Shown piece after piece: positions 1-12,815 of a stretch of 64,000 bases of DNA (the stretch's first letter is position 1; each line of letters opens with the position of its first letter). Source of the stretch: Papio anubis (Eukaryota; Chordata; Mammalia; Primates; Cercopithecidae); contig NC_044978.1 of assembly GCF_008728515.1 (NCBI RefSeq), forward strand, positions 8,500,452 to 8,564,451. The letters run 5' to 3'. Both the position numbers and the translations under genes were made by a program. The notes beneath the pieces were generated by a model. The model did not search any database. It was not told the origin of the DNA and was given only the letters and a program-made list of their open reading frames with translations.

Positions 1-3000
1 AGCAGTAAGTCAGGATTTGACCCCAGAGCTATGCATCCACATTATTTCATGATTTTAACTGTTTTAGAAGTTTTTGAAAGTACGTGCATGGTTTAGAAAA
101 GGTTTGGGGATGGTATAATAAAGATTGTTTTCTATAGTATAGCATTTGTTTGAGAATAGTTAAAACTGAATCCCAAGTCAGGAAATAAAAATGTATAGCA
201 TTCATTTGGTCAACATATATTCTCTTGATTTTCTGAGTTCAATAACAAAATTTTATTTCTTCAAGCAGAATGCAAAGAAACAGGAAAGACAAAAGATTCT
301 ATGCATACATACATAAAAGTCTAATTTCAGGAGGGAATATGTTCGGTTATATTTGAGTAATATGCGTTTGAAATACAAAACAATTGAAGGTTTTCTTTAA
401 AGTAGAAGAATAATATTCTCCATCTGCATAAAAAAATAAGCAAGTCAATTGATTTAATTAATGAATATAAGGAATAAACCACCCATGTCTTTGACCTTTT
501 TGGCAGTATTTCACCCCAGAATGTAGTGGAAACACCAATACCACCTTAACTACTGTGGCACCAGCAGGCCTGTATGCAACATAAACTTTCTTTCTCCTTT
601 TTTTATTCTTTTCTAAATTGAACCTAGGAGGGCAGAGATGAGCCCTTAATAAGGTTCCTTGAACTGCTGATTGCAGAAAAATTAGGCGAGATTTTCAAAT
701 TGACAATTTTTAGATTGACAATTTCATTCCACAGCTCCTTCTGCATTTCAGTGCTCCGATTTTAATTATCACTTAGAATAAGGGTACTGGATGTATACTT
801 ATCAACTCCTCGTTTCCCCTGTGGACCACACTGTGGGTTACAAAACACAATTTCCATTTTGTCTGCTGATGGCCTAAATAAGGTACATACAAAACAACAA
901 AGATGGGCTTCTTAATTTAGCAGGGTAAGATGTTCACATAACAGTGGCCCTGGGGGCTAGATTCAAGAAGAAAGAGAAATAGACTCTACCTCAGTGGAGT
1001 TGAACAATTTCCAAAAGATTTAGCACACAAAAAACTGGGCCAACCCACACCATGAACAATTAGAAAAATCTAACAATCATGTAATTTTTTTATATTCTTT
1101 AAGACAGGGCTCCATGGCATACATGCAATTATATCTCATATGATATTTTAAGCAAAACTATCATAGGCACAAAAAGCATTAAAGAAATATTAAGGATTCG
1201 AATAGAATGGCCAGAGGGTATTAAAATATTTTGAACTATAAAATATAACATACATATAATGTATTCTTTTATTTAATTCCTAACATTAGCACCCTCAGTG
1301 TGTAAGTATAATCAATACTGTGATAAATACATTAATGTAAAAATATATGAAAATAAAAATTTTGAATAATTTCCTTCTATTTTTAAAAATGAATTGTCTC
1401 ACTAGTGAACTATTTCTCGATCTAATTGCCTCTGAATACATAGCCTTTTTCCAATAACATGCAATATATGTTACAAACCATAATTCTTAGCATAATCATC
1501 ACTGCAATTAGTATCAGCCAAATTTAGTGAGTTATCATTATCACCTAAGTACTAGGGATCCAGAAAGATATATGATATGGTCAGGTTTTCGCAAATTAAT
1601 GGGACAATGAGTGTATATGGAAAAGATGTAAAAAATCATGCAAAACAATGGAAAAAGCATGGTGGTTATGGAGTATCATAAGGGTTCAAGGAGAAATTGG
1701 AACTTGATGTGGACACTGAATTCTTAGGAATTCACAAACATATGTAAGAACACAGGAATACTTCACTCACATACTTTATGCAGTACAGCAAGAACACAGG
1801 CAGAATTTGCTTAAGCCCTTTGACTCTAAACAGTTTGGAACAGTAAGGGAAGAATTAAACATTTAATAAAGGGTTATGACTATTGACCTAAGTAAGGTAT
1901 TGGTACTTTATGTTGGAGGTAGTAAAGGATCACTGAAGGCTTTTGTGCAGTGGGAATGATACTCACAACCCTTACATTTCGGAAATCCATTTATTAGAAG
2001 CCTGACATTATAGAGGGAGCTTTAGAGAACAGCTAAGACAAAGAAAACTATGTCTTAAATGTAACATTTTGGTTCTATGTGCTTGGCATTTTCTTATCCA
2101 TACATGTCACCTTTTCTTGTTTCTATATTTATGATCACATCAAAATGTGACTTGTCTATACTTGGGGAAACCAAGATAAATGACAATTTAACAGAAGAAA
2201 TGCAAGAGATATTCCAAAGACACCACATATCATTTAAAGAGAAGTAGACCTTAAGTGACAGGATACTTCAGAGGACAGAGAAGATTTGACTATGTTGGGA
2301 GAACATCAGAGGAGAGAAGTTTTGTTGGGTTTGTACAGCTGTTCCCGTCCCTATTTCTGTATTATGAAGTTTAAAAAGAAGTAACGAACAACTTACGTAG
2401 TTTAGATTGGACTTAAATGCATTGATTTTGTGCTGTTCGTGTTTATCTATCTTCCCAATTAGTCACAAATCAATTTGCACTCTGAACAGTGCTTTGCAGT
2501 GCCTGGGGTGTGGTTGGTAAAAAAACAGTTTGACTACAGTGTATTGTTGATAAAAGAGGCATCTGCACGGACGAAGGAAGAAATAATTGTATTACCTCAG
2601 TTGTACCTGAGATGTTTCTACATATCAATGAACACATGAAAATTATTTGTGTCTACTACAACCCCACTATTACGGAACCATTCTCTCTAAATGGACTTAC
2701 TGAGTATTTATTCAATTTGATAGTACTGAGAGAGGCAACAACATAATTTATAGTGTAACATCACTATATAAATATCAATATAATTTATAGTGTAAGTAAT
2801 ATCAGTATAATCTCCAGCCTGACCAAAATGTAGTAACTTAGGTTTACGGCAATAAACACAATCGGGTAAATTAAAGGAAATTCAGTTGTTCTGTATTATT
2901 TTCCCTTACATTTAAGAAGTGTATGTATTCAAATTTCATTCTATGTGTCATTGTTTTTAAAAGTCATAATCAATGAAATAATTATATCTATTCACATATA

Positions 3001-3040
3001 GAACTGAATTTCCTTAGGCTTTTGAAAATCTAATTTGACC
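1..3040. other. unassigned AT-rich sequence
   Basis: No coding frame of note, RNA gene or recognisable repeat family was seen in this stretch. It is AT-rich, with many short A and T runs. Old degenerate repeats could be present but are below what can be recognised by eye. Confidence 0.6.
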
Positions 3041-3044
3041 ACTT

Positions 3045-3425
3045 AAAACATCTCATTCATTCATTCATTCATTCATTTACATATCCACTCCCCAAATATT
3101 TATAATTCAACTAATAAATACTGGTTACCTAGCTGAACAGTGAGAAGTAAATAAGTTTTTCATGGAACTTATATTCTAATAAGGAAATACAGATAATCAA
3201 CAAATGTATAGGATGTAGAATAAGTCAACATATGAGATGCCAAATGGTGATAAAATATGTAAAAATAATAAAGCAAGATAAAGGGCATAGAAAGTGCTGG
3301 GGTGTCATGAGGGGCTTGTAAAGGCAGTTTATTTTACAGATAGTAATTAGGAAAGGCCTCATTGATAAAATACCATTTGAGTAAAAAAGAAAAACCCTGA
3401 AGGAAGTAGTGACTCACACAGGAAT
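3045..3425 (-). mobile_element. L2 LINE 3'-end fragment
   Basis: The block starts with a CATT tetranucleotide run (3053-3077). It then follows the order typical of an L2 3' end read in reverse: ATATTTAT-type A/T core, 'ggaacttatattctaat', a 'caaatggtgataaaatatg' stretch, 'aggaaaggcctcattgataa' and 'ctgaaggaagtagtga'. It is diverged, so this is an ancient mammalian copy. Family call is by resemblance to the remembered consensus; the boundaries are approximate. Confidence 0.6.
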
Positions 3426-3699
3426 AAAACTTTACTTTCCATATCTTTATATTAAAATTTTTCTTCATATATTAGAAAATATTCCTTATCCCAAAATGAA
3501 CACCATAATGATTTGTGACTGAGTTTTCCGAAGTTCCTATTTGTAGGCTAAAATGTCTTCTTGGTGTTCTTTCTGTCAAGATACTTAAGTGATCTTAAAC
3601 TTCAGCTTAATGAATACTCAGGTTCTTACCCTACATAAGACTCTTTTTGTCTCCCCAACAACCATTTCTCCAACATATCTTAGAAGCATTTTCTCTTTC

Positions 3700-4195
3700 C
3701 TTTGGGAGTTGAGCATTCTTCATTGTAAAATGTGACCCAGGTCTAGTCAATCAGGGTGGCCCATTTCCTCTAGCTCCAGAAATGGACTCAGAAAATGCTT
3801 ATGATACAAGAGAGGTCGATCAGCATCTCTAAGTGTCAGCCCAGATGTTGTAGATGGAACTATAGAAAAGGGTACTCCTTTCGGCCAGATTTCCTTATCA
3901 TTAGATAGGTACTTAGGATGTAAGACTGAAGTTTCTGAAGTTCAACTTGTCAGTAGGAGAAAAGACAGTGTCAGAAAGAAAGCCAAAGGAGAAGAAAGCA
4001 GATTTGAGAACTGTATGGGAATCCCTGACAATACTGTTTCAACAGCTAGATCCAACTATGCCTGAAGCTGCTACCCATGGCCTCTATGAGAGGCAACAAA
4101 TTACCCTATTTCCACCAACTATTAGGATTACCTTTATTATACTTGCATGTAGAAGCCTCACGACTAATACAAAGAACCAGTTAGCTCAGTTCTAC
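3700..4195 (+). mobile_element. old LTR-like interspersed repeat, family not assigned
   Basis: Phrases common to a widespread mammalian repeat appear in order: 'tgacccaggtctagtcaatc', 'cagctagatccaactatgcc' followed by 'tgaagctgctaccc', and 'gactaatacaaagaacc' near the end. The arrangement suggests an ERVL/MaLR-type LTR relic. The 88-codon open frame at 3947-4213 lies within it and is regarded as chance. Family name and limits are uncertain. Confidence 0.4.
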
Positions 4196-4200
4196 TTACT

Positions 4201-5464
4201 CTGCAGCTTTTAAAAGAAAGAAAAAAAGATATATGACAGTAAGAATGGCTATTTCACTATCCTCTCATCAGCCTGCTCTTACGCATTTCTCTGTGATGAT
4301 GATCATTTGGTTACCTTTGAGTAGCAAAATATAGTTTTTATTTCAGCTCGATAAATATTTTATGTGCACTTAAATGTATAAGAAACTTATCCTGCACTGG
4401 GAATATGCAAAAATAAAACAAGACAAGTTTCTCAATCTGAATACACAGTATTGAGCTTGCATGACTCACGCTGCCCAAATTGTAGAGCCAAAATAAAAAA
4501 ATGCTATATAAATCCTATGAGTACTATTTCCCCCATTAGATATTAAAAAGACTGAAGCCATGAATTGTGTTGCTTTTCCCTAAGTTTCATCTCTAACACT
4601 TGTGTCTAGATTATTGATATTCACAGAACACAACACATGTTTTTCTTTGAGTCCTATCAGTCTGCAAGTGTCTTCTCAGGACAACTGTTAAAACAACGTG
4701 CAACTGTGACCATGGTTACCTCTCATTCAATTAGTAACTTGATCTGCTAATAAATGATTTTTTTATTCACATCTGGAAGACCTTGAAATCCTCCTAAACA
4801 ACACATTCATAATGATGCAGTGATGGTTTTGAGATAAAGCAGTCTGCAACAGTGTCTTTGAGGGAAAAAAAAGGATTCTTATGAGAAAAATAGAGAAACA
4901 AAATATAAGTCAATATACTAAGATTAAGAACATAGATACGTATTTTCTCTTCCTTCCCACATCTCATTCTTTCTGTAATAAAATGATCTCAGCACTCGCA
5001 CTGCCTTCTGATTACAGCAAGATTGCAAGACTTCTGCAGCTTGCCTACTGCAGTGCTATTTCTAATACCACACTGATCCTGAAATGTTTGCCATCTCCTT
5101 AAAGTACCTGCTGTAACTCCCAGTCATACTCTTCTCCCCACTTTAAAAACCAGATCTAACCCAATCATCAGGCTAAAAGTAGGAAATACAACAGTTTGAA
5201 GACGTGCAAAAATATATGTTGCATTCTATTAAACGGCAGGCACTGCTGAAATAAGTTATGCCTAGGTACTTGGGTTTGGGTAAATCAAGTAACATGATCT
5301 ATTTTTTATGAAGCGACTATTTTAGCAAACTGGGCAGACCTACTGCTCTGATTTCTCTTGCATTGTTTTACTCTCATTAAAATGTTTTCGGTTATACATC
5401 ATTATCTTTTATTTATCCACTAATGGTCTACAGACACACAAATATCAGGCAGGTGAAGGCTTCC
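4201..5464. other. unassigned AT-rich sequence
   Basis: Nothing recognisable as a gene, RNA or repeat family. A 73-codon open frame at 4881-5102 has no coding character or recognisable domain. Confidence 0.5.
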
Positions 5465-5690
5465 CCCTATCCCCCTGCCCTAGTCCCTCTGCACCGCTGC
5501 AGGCCTATGTAGCAGCAAACGCGCTGATCTGCACCCTGTCACTGGTTGAGGAAGCTGAGCCCCGGCCGCTGAGCCGTCTTCTACAGGCCGAAGCACGCAT
5601 GCTTCCTTTGCTTCTGCCAGGGAACAATGAGCAAGTGCATCTGTGGGAACCCTCCTGCCTGCTGGGCTCTCAGCTATGAGTCCCAGAATA
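5465..5690. other. small GC-rich, CpG-bearing patch
   Basis: In strongly AT-rich surroundings about 220 bp are GC-rich and hold several CpG dinucleotides (for example around 5521, 5563-5573, 5588 and 5597). An 80-codon minus-strand frame crosses it, but its product is arginine/alanine-rich low-complexity sequence that I do not recognise. It could be the relic of an exon, a retrotransposed fragment or a regulatory element; the sequence alone does not decide. Confidence 0.4.
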
Positions 5691-7317
5691 TCAGACACAA
5701 TTATATTCAAATGTAAGTACAAAAAGTCATTTTGACTTGAATATAAATTATTCTAGCTGCCATGTTGGATCACCTGCGCTACTGCTCCTCTTCATTAGCG
5801 GTGATAATTGAGCAATGACTTTCTGGGTGCTTAAATCACAGTAAGATTAATAGTGTATGTACCCATCTTGCTTGCAAGCTCCCTATTTGAAGGAGATTTT
5901 TCTTTTATGTTTCATTATCTTCATCATCTTCAAACACAAAACACTCAAAGCCCTGTGCTTATAAAACCTGGAGACGAACACTATTACAGGATCTCTTGAC
6001 TGGTCCATCACTTTGCCACTGGTGTTTTCAGGGTACCTTACGAGGCTTATTTAATAAGAAACAAGAATGAATGCTACTGAATGAGAAAGAAGAAATGCAA
6101 ATTGCTGCTGTTTCATTCCTTAAATTGCTTACCATTTATATTCTTCTCACCTATCTTAATGTTGGTTTATAGGGTTCCTTTATTAGGATATGAGATTTAG
6201 AGTGTAGAGTTTGTGATTTTTTTTCTACGTTATTTTCAAGTGCTACCACTAAGATCAGAAGCCAAAATAATCAGCTAGAGTTTGAGCTGAATTAGGAAGA
6301 GATAGTTGCTTTAATTCCCTTTTAAATCCCTGCCTGTATATGTCTACCAGTGCAGTTCTATGCAGAACGCTCCCAGCATCTGGCCTGTCTTGCATTCAAT
6401 TCACCCAAAAGTTATAAAATGTATAATTAATGATGTGACCCTATATATAGCACGCTGACACCTTCACTAACTTAAATCTATAACTTATAGGTGAAAGTAA
6501 ATAGAATAAGTTACAGGTATAATTAGCGTATGAGACCACTCTGAAGAAAAACATACAAAAAGTAAAATGTCAGACCTTCTTTTCTCTCATATTTTATATT
6601 TTGAGAATTTTAAAAATTGCTAAGTACAGTAACACTTAGAAAAAGTCACGTCTGATGGGACAGCTATTTTGTATGCTTATTAAAAGAAAAAGAGCCTTTG
6701 TTAATGTGCTTTCCTTATTACTTTAATTTTCTGTTGGCAGATCCCTGCTCCCAGACCCCTGTAGACCTACTGGTTCTGGAAAAAGCTTTCTTCTTCAGTC
6801 CCCTGAGTAGGCTAGTGACAACTGAAAACACGCAGGTAAAACTAACACAGAATGGTCGTTTCAGAGCCAATTTTCTGTGGTGGCAAAGATGTGCCAGCAG
6901 GTTTGCTCACGCGGCTGGGTCCAGGGAACCTTTTTGACAGAGACCCCACCCCCTCTTGCCTAAATCAGTAGAAATGATTTGGAAATCCTTTTAGGGAATT
7001 ATTTCATTTTCATTTTGCTTTGCTTCCCCTTATTCTTCTGAAAGTAGCATTTACATGCTCCCTGCTCAAATTTATAAGAGGAAAACAAAACTTACGTAAT
7101 TCAGAAAGTCAGAAAATTCTTATTTCTTTGGCAAAACAAATCACCTGTTTCCTTGACTCAGTTCAGACCAAAATTAAAAGCATTCAGACATCCTAATAAA
7201 TACCAGAGCAATGGCATTTACAAAATCATTGAATGGAAAAGACGGAAAGAATGGTTAAAAAAAAATTGTGCCCTGCAACAGAACCGTCCTTAAATATATT
7301 AATAGTATTAAAGATTT
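5691..7317. other. unassigned AT-rich sequence
   Basis: No gene or recognisable repeat seen. Open frames here are under 80 codons and have no recognisable domains. Confidence 0.5.
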
Positions 7318-7485
7318 ATTTTGTTATTCAATCTTCTACAATGTCCCTGTGGGGTTGAGTGCCTCCCCATTTTATGGTTGAAGAAACCAAGATTCAGAGA
7401 TAATAAATAATTTACTCCAGTTATATTGCTGGTAAGAGAAAGAGCCAGAATTCACACTAAGGTCTGAGTTAAGTCCAGGTTTTCT
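7318..7485 (-). mobile_element. MIR SINE fragment
   Basis: The MIR core read in reverse is visible: 'cctccccattttatggttg', then 'aagaaaccaagattcagaga', then a degenerate 'taataaataatttactccag' followed by 'gagccagaattcaca'. Heavily diverged, as expected of this ancient tRNA-derived SINE. Confidence 0.6.
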
Positions 7486-8035
7486 TCATGTGATATCAAT
7501 AGTATATTAAAACAACTAGCATGATGAATATTTTGTACCTAGCTAGAACATTTCTAGTTGCTAGAAATTGGGAGAAGCTCAAATCTTTGTATTATAAAGC
7601 TTCATATTCACACGTATAATTTAAAGAAAAATATCATCATGTTACTATGATAACATTTCACGTTTTCTCTTCATGGCAATTTAACTAGTAGTTATCAGCC
7701 ATAATACCTTGTTTAGTTTTAACTAAAATAAGAAATCAAGAAAAGTAAAGAGAATTTGAAGCTTAGAATAAAAAACCCAAATGTTGTCACTTATAAATTA
7801 AACACAAACCCAAAACCATGTGATAAAATCGGGACAACATCTAACCGTAGAAATAGTTGGTTGACTATGCTTTCACTCGTATCTAAAACGATGTCATGTA
7901 GGTGGTCCCAAACACAGATAAGGCCTCCCCCAGTCTAGGTGAGAAGTCTGATAATACTGTGCACCCCTGGATAGTCCTGCCAGACATGAGGATGTGCACA
8001 AGTGCCCATCAGAAGCGAGACTATTGTACATCATT
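7486..8035. other. unassigned sequence
   Basis: No gene or recognisable repeat. Three overlapping 60-70 codon open frames begin in this stretch or cross its right edge, on both strands; they show no coding signal. Confidence 0.45.
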
Positions 8036-8037
8036 GC

Positions 8038-8090
8038 AGACACACTCACATGCACACTCATACACGCACACTCACAAACACGTCCAAACA
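8038..8090. repeat. degenerate CA-rich tract
   Basis: An interrupted CA/CACT-rich stretch, a decayed dinucleotide-type microsatellite. It produces several short open frames rich in histidine, threonine and serine which are not genes. Confidence 0.6.
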
Positions 8091-8119
8091 AAACATGCCA
8101 CTAGTGCATGAAGTGAAGT

Positions 8120-8260
8120 ATTTGACGGTGTGGACGAGAAGCCAAACTTTTCCACTTACTAGCTGCGTGACCTCCATCACTCCATCTCCTCTGTGAGCCT
8201 GGTCCGTAAATTTAGCACATCGTAGCACCAATCTCACACACATGGATGGTCATCAGGGGA
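8120..8260 (+). mobile_element. MIR SINE fragment (probable)
   Basis: The stretch 'ccacttactagctgcgtgac' is the MIR core signature, followed by a diverged 'catctcctctgtgagcctgg'. The remainder is poorly preserved. Confidence 0.5.
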
Positions 8261-8933
8261 TCAAGGAAGGTGAAGCTCATGGAACATTCTATAATCATAA
8301 ACACTATTCAAATACAATGATTATTGTCATGGCTGTTATTTATTTCTGAAACTCCTGCTATGATACTGCTCCTGTAACAGCTGGTTCCCAGGAAGAACAC
8401 CTGTCGTCCCTAATCCACTGGTCCAGAACACTTTGCTCCATACAGCGCAGGTCTTCATGATTCGATGATTACCCTGCATGACTGGCAACAAACTCTATTA
8501 CTGTATTTTGAGAAATCAGCCATGAATTGGAGGTTTCTTATATGGAAAGTGTATAATGAGATGAAAGTCTACTTGAAACCCATGAGAGGTGCAACAATAC
8601 TCTGACTTTTAATAAAGGCTAAACCAAGTCAGGTGGAAGGGGAAACATTTAGATAAACATATTTTAGGGTAGACAAATGGAAAATGTAAAACAGCACTAT
8701 TTTAATGATTATAATTACAGGATTACTCTTTTATCAGATTTTGGAATGAGCTGGCTTCCTTTAAAAACAACCAACAACAACTCTGATTTCTTTTAATGTT
8801 TTCTCTTTTTCTAAAAAAAAATAGCCTTTTACTCTGTCTTGAAGAGAGGTCATAAATACTGAGTTCTACCCAAGAGAAGCCTGAGCTTCAAGCTTTTTCA
8901 TTAACATAGTATATTAAAGTGCTTTAAATTAAG
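8261..8933. other. unassigned AT-rich sequence
   Basis: No gene or recognised repeat in this interval. Confidence 0.45.
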
Positions 8934-8985
8934 GAACTCTTTTGTATTTAATCTACAAACCTATGGATTAAATACAAAAGAGTTC
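8934..8985. repeat. perfect 20-bp inverted repeat with 12-nt spacer
   Basis: Left arm 8934-8953 (gaactcttttgtatttaatc) is exactly the reverse complement of the right arm 8966-8985; the spacer is 8954-8965. The base pairs just outside the arms no longer match. The palindrome can form a stem of 20 perfect pairs in single-stranded DNA or RNA. No transposon terminal repeat family was recognised. Confidence 0.95.
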
Positions 8986-9776
8986 GACCCATGTCCCACC
9001 TCCCAATGCCATCCAGTAACGGTTGCTTTTTAAACTGCTTTAAAAAGATTCTGAAATCTTAATTTTTGTTTTTTTTCCTTGAGCAGACCACAAAGGATGT
9101 GAGAATTCAGACTGAGCCATAGCTCCATCTCCTGGAAGTGTATATCAGCAGCAAGGACAGTAAAGACCCAGAGGCGCGAGAAACACTTCCTCACTGAAGC
9201 ACTCACATTCCGATTGTGTGCAAAAGACCTTTTGTGTCTCACTCACTGAGGGAGATTGTTCTTCACTCAATCAATGAGAAGAACAGACATCCTAGAAAAC
9301 CTTCAGTACCTGGGGGAAATGACTGAGCTCAAACACAAGGGAAAGGCAGCCCATGTTCAAGATAAGCCCATCTCACAAAGGCAGGCACCATGCCCCTGAG
9401 ACTACTCTACCCCAAGATAAAAAAGCCCTTATTGATAAGCTAAAATCACAGATTATTTTATTAAGCTCATATTTTAAAAGAATGCAAAGCTTCATTTAAT
9501 GTTACTTTCCATTGCAAATGTAAAACTACAGTTTGCACATAATATCCGGATTCTGGTTAACTATTTTCCATACTGTATTTTGCAATTGCATGTCTGCATT
9601 TCTATTTTTATACTAAAAAATAAATAGGGCTATGCAAATAATATTTCTAATTTTGCATATTTATGTATTTATACCAAGTTTTAATATGTCTGCTTGCTTA
9701 CATAATTTATTTTCTCTTTATGTATAATTTCATTTACTTACAATAACTAGTTATTAGGGAAACAAATACAATATTT
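8986..9776. other. unassigned AT-rich sequence
   Basis: Nothing recognisable apart from A/T-rich low complexity from about 9590 to 9720. Confidence 0.45.
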
Positions 9777-9915
9777 GAGAAATTACCAGAGGTTAATTCA
9801 TAAGGTCTTTGACTGCCTTGCTTCATGATGATCATATACTTTATTGAGAAATTACCAGAGGCTAATTCATAAGTGCTTTGATTATCTTGCTTCACGGATG
9901 ATCATATACTTTATT
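9777..9915 (+). repeat. tandem duplication of a ~69-bp unit (two copies)
   Basis: Copy 1 at 9777-9845 and copy 2 at 9846-9915 both start 'gagaaattaccagagg' and both end 'gatcatatactttatt'. Between them are about ten substitutions and a small indel, so the duplication is not recent. The unit belongs to no repeat family I recognise. Confidence 0.9.
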
Positions 9916-12439
9916 TTTAAACTTTGAAATATTATTGTAAATACTGTTTCTTCATACTTAAAAAAGGGAGAAATTGGATTGTAATGTTTCCAATTTTTGT
10001 TGTCATGCTTTTCTCTCTTTAATATAACTTGAGTTTATGTAAAGTTTGAGGGGTTCAAGTTATTTCCAAAAATATAATAGGAGGCCTACCCTTCTCAGCT
10101 CCATCTTTCACACTAACACTTTTATCGGCACATTTGGAATTGAGAAGGATGTAAGCCACGCTAGTCAATTTGGATCAGCAGTTTATTTACAATTTACTCC
10201 AAAGATTTAAGTAAGCAAAGTCAGTGAGCAATTGAGATTGTTTCCCTACTCTCTTTTGTTCTTTTTTTTTTTTTTTAAACCAACAGCTATTTGAATGAAT
10301 TTGTTTACTCTCCTGATGTTTCTCTCTGTTTCCATACTGAGTGCTTGATAGAAGCTGGACACCTGCTTGCCTTCAGTCTATTCCATGTTCTTTAAAACCG
10401 TGCTGAATAGAGATTGAGTTCAGTTTACTATATCTATAATCAGTGTCTGATTTGGAAACAACAACAAAAAAAAACCCTATATAACTATTAATAGCGGGTG
10501 AACCGAAGCCAGCACTTTGATATTAATAAAATAAACATAATACACAATAAAGCACAAAATCCAATTTATTCAATGTAATTGAGAATATGGCCCCCTGGCA
10601 AGATGAATATTGTGAGAAAACTAAAAATCAGTATATACTACTTGATTTTCAAGGAATTAAATATGTGTAGACTACACTTAACATTCAAATTAGCTTGACT
10701 CTGATGTAATATCACTTTGATGCTTCAGAAAGAATATTTAGGGCCTCAGGATCATTATAATGAACACCAGTGTCACGGTCAACTACTAAAGGACTAGAAG
10801 ATAGACGCTATTACACTAATTTTTTCCTGAAATCAGGACCTATTCCTTTAAAAATATTTCTGGATATCTGTTTCTGTGCTTATCATGTGTCTCTTTTTCA
10901 TAAAAGTTAAGTGGAGAAGATATGTGTAAATAAAACAAATAAATCCTATTTCTTTGGGGCTACATAGAATTTGGATAAAATGGGAATCTGCTTCATAGTG
11001 AAAGTTTACACCTGAAGTCTCCCCATCTCGTGTATGGCTTTGCTTGATTAACATACTTTGTTCAATGACCATAAAGGAGCACACATTTTAGATTAGAGTT
11101 TTCTGTGGGCTTTTGATGATTGGCTTGCAGCCAAAGCACTTATCCTGCTATTCAGGATATATTGTAGAAAACCATGTAACTGCACCTAAGAGTCTTTAAT
11201 TGCTAATTGTTCCTAATAACTGTTTAGGATATAATGCAAACAATAATACATGATGTCAGTTTGAATTTCAAGGTTGTTATTCAATCCCAAGTTTCTGCTG
11301 TGTTATGGTCTCTTCCTGTGGTTAATGATGTCTGGAAAACCCTCTGTGGACTAACAACCCTGGCTTGGGTAAGGGGCAAGGTCTGCATTAAAAGAATAAC
11401 AATAGAAAATAAAGGATTGAGTAAGAGCTACTACGACTTGGAATGCAATAACAAGCATTGTACAAAATGAAATAAATGGCCACTTACGTGCTTCCAATTA
11501 TAATACACATCTCCGTAACTATTCAGAGATTAACTGTGCTGTGGATTATCTACAGAATTTGGAGTTATCTTCTACATTGTCATGTGCATCCAAAGAGTTC
11601 TGTGATGCTCTGGGAATCACTTTCTCCAGGTCTTATTCTTAAAGGACTGAGACAAGCTTTCATTATTTCTGAGGAACTCTCTCACACACATGCTCATTGA
11701 TCTCCCTTCTACTCATAGTGGCTCAAGCCAGAACATGGAAGCCTTCTTATAATAGGCATTGGCAAAAATGTGATGGGGCCAAGCTCTGGCTAGCGAATAA
11801 CTCTTCAAGTACTTCTCCCTCTGTTCTGTCTGCAATTTCAGTAAGATTTCTAGCACTTGGAGTTTAAATGTCCTCTAGCCCTTTAGAAGCTGGCATCTAA
11901 TTGCTTCTTCACGTTGCCAAATGACTGAGTGTTTTCTCTATTGATGTGGTTCCTGCCAGACTCTGGAATACACAGTAAGCAGGATAAGAGAGACAAGGGA
12001 AGCATCAAACTCACTCAGAGGAGGAATAGAGCACAGCTGGGCGTCAGAGAGTCAGTAGAATGGGCAAGAAAACAAAAGCCGAGAAAGAAAAATGAAAAAC
12101 TGTAGATTGTACAAAAGAAAAGGGAAGCAAGACGAGAGTGGATTGGTGGTAGAGAGATACAAGGCCGGCTGTGAAATATTTAATGGAAGCATCTATATAT
12201 CTGGATGTGCTATTGTGTATGTTGATACCTGCAAAACAATGTCCCCTCCTTACCCACCTCCTTTAATCACAGAAAAGCCCAATGTAGTATTTGGTTCATC
12301 ATTCCCATTCCACGTGATTCTTTATTATCTAATTTTGGTAGATTGCAAAATGGCTACAAGCCTTCACTTTTCCTTGTTTCCACACCTTTTGCTCTGGAAT
12401 TTAGAAGCTCCTGCCATTAACATACAGATTCTATTTTCC
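9916..12439. other. unassigned AT-rich sequence
   Basis: Contains a T-run (10262-10276) and scattered A/T-rich simple sequence. Short frames at 11234-11470 and 11476-11700 and the left part of the one at 12092-12568 have no recognisable domain or coding bias. Confidence 0.45.
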
Positions 12440-12815
12440 TTCCCCTTGAATCTGAGTGGACTGTTGACTTTATCTGGCCCATACCCACAGAAAGTGGAGG
12501 AAGTGATGTTGTGCCTTTATTTCATGCTCCTACTGGCTTTCTTGGAGTCCTACCCAGCTGCCTTATGAACAAGTCCAGCCAACCTGCTGGAGGATGACAG
12601 ACCATGTGGAACTGAGATGAGTTCTCCTAGTAGATGTGATCCTAAACTAGTCAGCTCTCAACAGGCCTGACTGCTGACTGAAGATGCTTGAATCAATTCG
12701 AATGCAACCAGAACTACCTAGCTGAGCCCTGCCCAAATTCCTGAAAAAGAGACTTACAGGTTAAATGAATGTTAATCGGGGGGATTTATTATGCATAAAA
12801 GGCTAACTTCAGCAA
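12440..12815 (+). mobile_element. MaLR/ERVL-type LTR-like relic (probable)
   Basis: Phrases such as 'ggatgacagaccatgtggaa', 'aactacctagctgagccctg' with 'cccaaattcctgaaa', and a 3' end with 'gggggatttattatgcataa' and 'aaggctaac' follow the order of a common ancient LTR family. Diverged; the 5' limit is vague. The 158-codon frame at 12092-12568 runs into it and is regarded as chance. Confidence 0.4.

Noticed and set aside
4060..4200. Possible NUMT of ATP6
   Set aside because: A short phrase 'ctatttccaccaactatta' looks mitochondrial, but the surrounding sequence fits an old LTR-like repeat better and no continuous mitochondrial alignment could be followed.
12092..12568. 158-codon plus-strand open frame
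   Set aside because: It runs from unassigned sequence into an LTR-like relic; composition is unremarkable, no domain or splice context is visible, and such a length is expected occasionally by chance.
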